Origin: JAJYZP01 sp049964535
Lineage (GTDB): Bacteria; Actinomycetota; Acidimicrobiia; Acidimicrobiales; Acidimicrobiaceae
Length of the DNA: 9,917 bases
Assembly (NCBI GenBank): GCA_049964535.1
Contig: JBMFXG010000095.1
Span: forward strand, 1-9,917
Reading direction: 5' to 3'
Positions 5,535 through 9,917 of this stretch are shown here, one piece after another. Position numbers and translations under genes: made by a program. How positions within the stretch are numbered: position 1 is the first letter of the stretch; each line of letters starts with the position of its first letter. The notes under the pieces were generated by a model that worked only from the letters and a program-made list of their open reading frames with translations, had not been told where the DNA came from and did not search any database.

Positions 5535-6284
5535 GTGAGTTCGCTTGCCTTGACGCATGTGCTCGTCGGCATGGTAGGTGGAGCACTTCTGGGATCAACT
5601 TCGACGGCCCTGTCGTATCGCCTACCACGTTCGCTCGCAGTTGTCTGGGATCGTTCGATCTGTCCACACTGTGGTACGCAGCTGCGGGCGATTGAGAACG
5701 TACCCGTTGTCTCGTATCTTCTTCTTCGTGGTCGATGTGGACACTGTCATACCAAGATCTCGATTCGCTATGTGATCACTGAGATCAGCTTCGCAGTGGT
5801 CTACGCGATGATAACCCTGCGGCACGGACTTACTTTGGTAACCCTCGAACTGTGGGTCACCTTGTTCGTTGCTCTTACGAGCGCAGTGATTGATCTTGAG
5901 TGGAAGAAGATTCCCAATCGATTGACCTATCCAGCCTCGGTGCTACTACTACTACTCGCCGTTGTTCAAAGTTTTCGTAGTGGCGTTCACGTCTTGATCG
6001 ACACCGTAGTTGTAGGCGTCGCTGTGTTTGCGGCGTTCTATTGCGTCAACCGAGTAACTCATGGTGGATTTGGTCTCGGCGATGCCAAACTCGCAGCAGT
6101 CGCTGCGATGGCCTTGATCTCCTTTGGCTTGGCCGCAGTTTTGGACTTCCTCATGGTGGCCTTCGTACTTGGAGGTGGTGTTGGTGTTGGCTTACTGCTC
6201 TCTGGGCGTAAGGGTCGCAAGGAGACTATGCCGTTCGGTCCATTTCTTGCGGTTGGCTTCGTGCTCGTTGCCCTGGTGATCTAG
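5535..6284 (+). CDS. pilD: Prepilin peptidase / N-methyltransferase (A24 family)
   Basis: From a GTG at 5535 the protein has 249 residues, typical of PilD/GspO. It has an N-terminal membrane segment with the cytoplasmic domain, a tetracysteine zinc-type site (C43-x2-C46 ... C68-x2-C71) flanking the conserved ENVPVVSYLLLRGRC segment, and further membrane helices. The two catalytic aspartates are D120 in AVIDLEWKKIPN and D183 in GFGLGDAK. It cuts prepilins after the leader Gly and methylates the new N-terminal Phe, at the inner face of the membrane. Both pilins just upstream are obvious substrates. The frame is open far upstream into pilin 2, but the proteins align only from about this GTG, which has GGAGAG (5518-5523) 11 bases before it. 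It starts 40 bases after the pilin 2 stop, so co-transcription is likely. All key residues are present. Confidence 0.94.
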   Translation: MSSLALTHVLVGMVGGALLGSTSTALSYRLPRSLAVVWDRSICPHCGTQLRAIENVPVVSYLLLRGRCGHCHTKISIRYVITEISFAVVYAMITLRHGLTLVTLELWVTLFVALTSAVIDLEWKKIPNRLTYPASVLLLLLAVVQSFRSGVHVLIDTVVVGVAVFAAFYCVNRVTHGGFGLGDAKLAAVAAMALISFGLAAVLDFLMVAFVLGGGVGVGLLLSGRKGRKETMPFGPFLAVGFVLVALVI

Positions 6285-6286
6285 CT

Positions 6287-6403
6287 ATGAGTATTCAAGT
6301 TTTTGATCAAGAGTCCGAAGAGTTCTACGACATGAATGAGTGGAGGCCGATGTCATGTGCAGCAACATTAGCAAGCTTTCCCCAAGGAGGGCGCCGTGGC
6401 TGA
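6287..6403 (+). CDS. Possible 38-residue small ORF bridging pilD and pilMN
   Basis: An ATG two bases after the pilD stop opens 38 codons (starting MSIQVFDQESEEFYDMNEW, quite acidic) and ends at a TGA that overlaps the pilMN start by 8 bases. No good Shine-Dalgarno sequence precedes it, so translation would depend on reinitiation by ribosomes finishing pilD. It could serve as a coupling leader that carries ribosomes to the strong pilMN site, or be a chance frame. I recognise no family and no membrane segment. Confidence 0.25.
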   Translation: MSIQVFDQESEEFYDMNEWRPMSCAATLASFPQGGRRG

Positions 6404-8144
6404 ACGACTAGTCGGTATCGATGTTGGTACGTTTTCGATCAAAGCGGTGGAGATCGAACTGCGTCCTAGTGGCGCAGTGGTGACTCGTCTCGGCCAGCGA
6501 ACGCTCCCGCCACTTGCTGTTGTAGCCGGTGAGATTCGTTCGATCGATGAGGTGTCGAAGGCTATCCGAGCTCTCTTGTCAACTGCCGCAATCCGGACTA
6601 AGAAATGTGTTGTTTCCGTGAGCGGCACCCAGGTCGTTGTTCGATCTGCAGAGTTTCCTGCACTGAAAGACTCTGAACTTCGAGACGCGTTAGCGTTTCA
6701 GGTCGTAGAGAATCTTCCGATCCCAGAATCCGAACTTGTCAGTGACTACTATCGGCTAAACCATGGCGAGAATAGAGAGAAACTCGAGACCATTGAAGTC
6801 TTGATGGCCGGCGCTCATGAGAGTGTGATTAATTCAGTCGTGAGTGCTGTGCAGCGAGCAGGCCTTGATCTTGTGGCGGTCGACACGGCTTCGCTCGCCG
6901 CAGCGCGAGGTTTGAACGCGCACTTGTCTGAGCGTTCTGACCAGGTGCTGGAGGGGAGTGGATCGATAGCGCTTGTAGATGTGGGTGCGGGGCTTACCAC
7001 ACTGACTGTGCTGCGATCGGGGACGGTCTCTTTTGTTCGAACCCTACCGATCGGTGGGGATGCCGTTACGGAGCAGATCGTCCGTACCTTAGGCGTCGAC
7101 TCATCCCGTGCTGAATGGTTGAAACGGTCAGGCGTCGATGACGACGACACGGCTGATCTCAATGGCCCGACGGTTGAGATCGTATCCGCCGCCGTCGCTG
7201 AGCTGGTGTCGGAGGTTGCGAGCTCCCTCGAGTACTATCTGCTGCAGGCTTCTGACCCGAGTCTCGAATCCCTCTGGCTTACCGGAGGAGGGGCACTGCT
7301 GCTCGGACTTCGTTCTTCGTTGGAAGAGCGTTTAGGGGTCAAGGTCCAGTCGGTCGATCTCGATACAGTATTCAATCAGCTCGAGGTCAAAGATATCGGC
7401 GAGCAGGAGAGCCGACTCCTAAGTAGCAGCGCTCTCGTTGCGTACGGGCTTGCTCTCACTGGTACTGCGAAGGATCGTCACGCTAAACCGTCGATCAATC
7501 TTCTTCCGAGGAAGGCAAGAGAGAAGAGTGCGGTTCGTCGAGAATCAGCGGTCTTGGCGCTTGGCTTAGCGGTCATAGCGGCCGGATTGGGCTCACTGTA
7601 TTACCAGAAACAGTCGGAAGTCCCGACTCTCTCTGGTGAGGTCGTGACCGCAAACGCACAGCTGACCACTCTGCAGGGTCAGTTGCACAAACTGAGCTAT
7701 GTTGGAGCCCTCGAAGCAACGTCGCAGGCTCTCTCGTCTCAGGTTGTAAGCGATACAGCTGGCACCTTCTCTTGGGCTCAACTCCTAGCAAAGATTGCCC
7801 AAAAGACCCCGTCCGACTCATGGATAACGCAGTTCACTGGGACCTCCGCTACTCCTGGTGCGGCTGCAACACTGACATTCTCTCTGTCAGGCTGTTCGCA
7901 GGTCGCCCCCAAGCACTGGCTCTCAGCGCTCTCCACGCTTCCCTATCTCACTAATCCATGGGTTTCGAACTCAACGCTTTCACCCCAGTCCGTGACCGGC
8001 GTTGGGTGTCGTAATTACACTGCTGCTGGTCCATACGGACCTCAATTTGGCGTTACTACCTTTTCTGGTTCTGCAACGGTCGCGTCGAACTTCACAACGG
8101 ATCAGGCTTTGAACTACGTGACCGAGGCGGTTCACTCTCGATGA
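6396..8144 (+). CDS. PilM-PilN fusion, type IV pilus alignment complex
   Basis: The protein has 582 residues. Residues 1-355 are an actin-like PilM: LVGIDVGTFSIKAVEIE (5-21, phosphate loop 1), ALVDVGAGLTTLTVLRSG (192-209, second phosphate loop) and LWLTGGGALLLGL (294-305, adenosine-side motif). Residues 367-371 are INLLP, the peptide at the start of PilN that docks into PilM in separate-protein systems. A membrane segment (about 383-403), a coiled-coil-prone stretch (about 408-450) and a PilN-like periplasmic-side domain to 582 follow. PilM and PilN are normally two proteins, of about 350 and 180-200 residues. The fused length matches their sum, with no stop or restart between. The GTG start at 6396 has an excellent AAGGAGG (6384-6390) 5 bases upstream. 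The stop overlaps pilO as ATGA. It should link cytoplasmic assembly proteins to the membrane alignment complex with PilO. Confidence 0.9.
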   Translation: MAERLVGIDVGTFSIKAVEIELRPSGAVVTRLGQRTLPPLAVVAGEIRSIDEVSKAIRALLSTAAIRTKKCVVSVSGTQVVVRSAEFPALKDSELRDALAFQVVENLPIPESELVSDYYRLNHGENREKLETIEVLMAGAHESVINSVVSAVQRAGLDLVAVDTASLAAARGLNAHLSERSDQVLEGSGSIALVDVGAGLTTLTVLRSGTVSFVRTLPIGGDAVTEQIVRTLGVDSSRAEWLKRSGVDDDDTADLNGPTVEIVSAAVAELVSEVASSLEYYLLQASDPSLESLWLTGGGALLLGLRSSLEERLGVKVQSVDLDTVFNQLEVKDIGEQESRLLSSSALVAYGLALTGTAKDRHAKPSINLLPRKAREKSAVRRESAVLALGLAVIAAGLGSLYYQKQSEVPTLSGEVVTANAQLTTLQGQLHKLSYVGALEATSQALSSQVVSDTAGTFSWAQLLAKIAQKTPSDSWITQFTGTSATPGAAATLTFSLSGCSQVAPKHWLSALSTLPYLTNPWVSNSTLSPQSVTGVGCRNYTAAGPYGPQFGVTTFSGSATVASNFTTDQALNYVTEAVHSR

Positions 8145-8761
8145 ACACTCGTACGATACGAAGGGTGCTCGCCGGCGTTGTTGGACTGGCAATCGTCGTT
8201 GGTTGGTACTTTGCTCTTTGGAGTCCAACCCACAATAGAGTCATCCAACTTACCTCAAATTTGGCTTCGGCTAACGCATCGGTCGCCCAGGCAACGACAC
8301 AGCTCGCCACGCTAGAGCACGAGAAGCTCGGTATCAAACGAGTTCAATCGGAGGTTGCGAAACTACGAGTAGCCCTACCCTCGAGCCCCGATCTCGTTGG
8401 ATTTTTACAGGCGATCGATGTTGCTGCGTCGCGTGTCGGTCTGTCGTTGATCAACATCACCCCAACGCAGCCGGCAACTGTCGGCACTGGTGTGACTTCA
8501 TCGACGGTGAGTGGTGGCGCTGGTTCCACGACCCAGGCGCAGGCTGGACCATCGGTTGGATTCTCTGTGCAGACGGAAGGGGGATACTACCAAATTGAGA
8601 AGCTGCTCGATGCTATGGATCACCTCCCTCGGCTGGTAGTGATCACCTCCGTCTCGCTCTCTGCGGTGGGTCCTTCGGTAGCGGGTTACCCGCAGTCAGA
8701 CGGCGAAATACTGACTGCCACAATTAAAGGGTCAGCGTTTGAGAGTAAGAAAGGCGCGTGA
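8141..8761 (+). CDS. pilO: PilO-like type IV pilus assembly protein
   Basis: This 206-residue protein has a short cytoplasmic tail, one membrane helix (about 8-28) and a coiled-coil-prone region (about 35-75, ANASVAQATTQLATLEHEK). A linker and a compact ferredoxin-like domain follow, with AIDVAASRVGLSLINITP and LLDAMDHLPRLVVITSVSLS. The last of these matches the PilO pattern of a conserved 'LPRL' before a beta strand. A Ser/Thr/Gly-rich insert (about 112-138) interrupts the domain, which is longer than usual there. PilO pairs with PilN through matching folds. Its ATG overlaps the pilMN stop (ATGA) and its stop overlaps the next gene (TGATG), so the three are translationally coupled. Similarity is structural and positional; identity at sequence level is modest, as is normal for PilO. 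Confidence 0.82.
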   Translation: MNTRTIRRVLAGVVGLAIVVGWYFALWSPTHNRVIQLTSNLASANASVAQATTQLATLEHEKLGIKRVQSEVAKLRVALPSSPDLVGFLQAIDVAASRVGLSLINITPTQPATVGTGVTSSTVSGGAGSTTQAQAGPSVGFSVQTEGGYYQIEKLLDAMDHLPRLVVITSVSLSAVGPSVAGYPQSDGEILTATIKGSAFESKKGA

Positions 8762-9222
8762 TGAAAAGGTCTCTGAAGTTTGCGCGTACGGGCGTTCCCG
8801 AAGCGACAATCCCTGATGGTGATAGCAAGGCAGAGCGTGAGGATCAAGATCCCGATTCACAACTTGGGTCTCAGTCGTCTCGTAGGCAGCGAGTTCGACT
8901 CGCCGTAATCAGTGTAGGTGCGGTCGCTATCCTGCTCGGCGGAGCGGGAGTGCTCTACTTTCAGCGTCAGAACTCAACTGCGGTAGCAGCCAATCAGTTG
9001 CCGAAGAATCTGCCGATTCTGAAGAGGGTGCCGCCTGTCGTAGGGGACTCTGTAACGACTACCGTGACTGGGAACGTTGGCGCGATAGTCCCGACGACGA
9101 CTTCGAGCGGTACTGCGGGATCGGTAACGACCACAACACTGAGTCCGGCGCAACTAGTAGCGACCAAGAACCCCTTTACCCCACTAGCATCTTCCGGATC
9201 CTCCAACAGCCTTCCTGGTTAA
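8761..9222 (+). CDS. Single-pass membrane protein, PilP-like position
   Basis: The protein has 153 residues: a charged, disordered N terminus (1-45), one membrane helix (about 46-67, RLAVISVGAVAILLGGAGVL), then a Thr/Ser-rich linker and a C-terminal KNPFTPLASS (about 136-145). An N-P-F-x-P-L motif after a linker is typical of PilP and related pilus assembly proteins, where it precedes a small beta domain. Here the protein ends about 11 residues after it, so the folded domain is missing or encoded after the stop. I chose ATG 8761 over GTG 8758 because AAAGG (8750-8754) is then 6 bases upstream and the pilO stop overlaps as TGATG. It is the last gene of the coupled pilMN-pilO set. A PilP-like role is inferred from position, topology and the NPF motif only. 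Confidence 0.65.
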   Translation: MKRSLKFARTGVPEATIPDGDSKAEREDQDPDSQLGSQSSRRQRVRLAVISVGAVAILLGGAGVLYFQRQNSTAVAANQLPKNLPILKRVPPVVGDSVTTTVTGNVGAIVPTTTSSGTAGSVTTTTLSPAQLVATKNPFTPLASSGSSNSLPG

Positions 9223-9409
9223 GGAGACGGCCTTGCGCTGCGTGTTACAGGTACGATGGGCTCTGAGGGCTCACGGAATACGCTAACCGCAGCGAGATAT
9301 TCGGTTTCACGAACTACTGGCAAGGAGAGTGGGGTATTTCGGCTCGAGGTGCTCCCGGAGCCCTGTCTCTACATGAGTGCCGTGGTGAGCAACTCGGTAT
9401 GCTGATGAG
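9223..9409 (+). other. Spacer before aroC with an in-frame continuation of the PilP-like gene
   Basis: After the TAA at 9220-9222 the same frame stays open for 60 codons to a TGA at 9403-9405. An ATG at 9256 within it would give 49 residues (start MGSEGSRNTLTAARYSVSR, end VSNSVC). No good ribosome binding site precedes that ATG. AAGGAG (9221-9226) overlaps the stop and is 6 bases before TTG 9233, which opens only 17 codons. The continuation could be a lost C-terminal domain, a small gene or noise. I see no clear terminator; GCTCC-C-GGAGC near 9351-9361 is too tight to be convincing. Confidence 0.35.
9398..9403 (+). promoter_or_regulatory. Candidate -10 of leaderless aroC
   Basis: TATGCT matches TANNNT and ends 6 bases before the aroC ATG, which has no Shine-Dalgarno sequence. 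This is the same geometry as at the marR-like and phosphatase genes. No good -35 is visible, and read-through from the pilus operon is an alternative. Confidence 0.4.
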
Positions 9410-9917
9410 ATGATCCGATTCCTAACCGCAGGTGAGTCTCATGGTAAGGCCCTGGTCGTGATCGTGGAAGGTCTTCCTGCAGGTCTCCCGATAGTGATTG
9501 AAGAGGTTCAAGGTGAGCTAGCTCGCAGGCGTCTTGGTTTTGGACGTGGACCTAGGATGCGTTTCGAAGCAGATGAGGTGACGATCCTGTCCGGAGTTCG
9601 CCACGGCCGTACCCTTGGCTCTCCCGTGGCTGTGGAGATCGGTAATTCCGAATGGGAGCGAAAATGGACCGAGGAGATGTCGACGGCTCCAGGATCGCCG
9701 TCAAAGATCTTGACCCAACCGAGGCCGGGTCACGCCGACTTAGCGGGAATGCTGAAGTATGAGTTCGACGATGCACGGGACGTACTAGAGCGAGCATCGG
9801 CTCGAGAGACTGCTGCGCGTGTCGTTGCTGGATGTCTTGCGAAGGCGCTTCTCGCTTCGGTAGGGGTCGGAGTTTTGAGCCATGTTGTCCAGCTCGGTCC
9901 TGTAGTATCGAAGGCAG
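9410..9917 (+). CDS. aroC: Chorismate synthase (partial, 3' end outside window)
   Basis: The first 169 residues match chorismate synthase throughout: MIRFLTAGESHG (1-12, with the conserved His11), RRRLGFGRGPRM (39-50), TILSGVRHGRTLGSPVAV (58-75), the signature TQPRPGHADLAG (102-113) and ERASARETAARV (127-138). The enzyme converts EPSP to chorismate using reduced FMN, the last step of the shikimate pathway. Full-length proteins have about 360-400 residues, so a little under half is here. The ATG at 9410 gives the canonical N terminus, and no upstream in-frame start fits. A leaderless start is likely (TATGCT 6 bases upstream). Other aro genes may follow beyond the window, and I recall prepilin-peptidase genes near aro genes in other actinobacteria. 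No anomaly is seen in the visible part. Confidence 0.97.
   Translation, partial: MIRFLTAGESHGKALVVIVEGLPAGLPIVIEEVQGELARRRLGFGRGPRMRFEADEVTILSGVRHGRTLGSPVAVEIGNSEWERKWTEEMSTAPGSPSKILTQPRPGHADLAGMLKYEFDDARDVLERASARETAARVVAGCLAKALLASVGVGVLSHVVQLGPVVSKA

Noticed and set aside
7138..7335. Alternative frames inside the pilMN gene
   Set aside because: All lie within a single continuous coding sequence with clear PilM motifs; they are shadows of it.

Overview
The window looks like chromosomal DNA from an actinobacterium with moderately high GC content. Several signs point this way: genes that seem to be leaderless, GTG starts, threonine-rich extracellular linkers, and a type IV pilus assembly set next to the shikimate gene aroC. 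The style fits the class Acidimicrobiia (for example relatives of Ferrimicrobium or Acidithrix). That placement is inferred from protein style, not from a marker gene. I see no rRNA, tRNA, CRISPR array, insertion sequence or phage gene.

Left part (1-4000): a YceI-family gene (minus, cut by the window start) diverges from a MarR-family regulator gene (plus). Their 91-bp shared spacer is rich in palindromes and repeats and is a likely operator region. The MarR gene converges on a minus-strand gene for a membrane-anchored, surface-exposed protein related to the large subunit of N,N-dimethylformamidase, with a repetitive Thr/Ser tail. Upstream of it, also on the minus strand, is a tyrosine phosphatase gene of the PtpB/Y_phosphatase3 type. 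About 390 bp without a convincing gene separate the two.

Right part (4001-9222): a type IV pilus locus on the plus strand. It holds two tandem major-pilin-like prepilins, a prepilin peptidase (PilD), a fused PilM-PilN protein, a PilO-like protein and a short PilP-like membrane protein. PilD should cleave and methylate the pilins. PilMN, PilO and the last protein should form the inner-membrane alignment complex. The assembly ATPases (PilB/PilT), the platform protein PilC and any secretin are absent, so they must be encoded elsewhere. Strong hairpins, one with a terminator-like T tract, lie between the two pilins and probably set expression of pilin 1 relative to the genes after it.

Right edge (9223-9917): a 187-bp spacer of unclear content, then the 5' half of aroC (chorismate synthase), which appears to have its own leaderless promoter.

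The points most worth a second look are the PilM-PilN fusion, in which PilN's PilM-binding INLLP peptide becomes an internal linker; the 51-bp identical block shared by the two pilin genes; the inter-pilin hairpin array; and the possible broken or separated C-terminal domain after the PilP-like gene.
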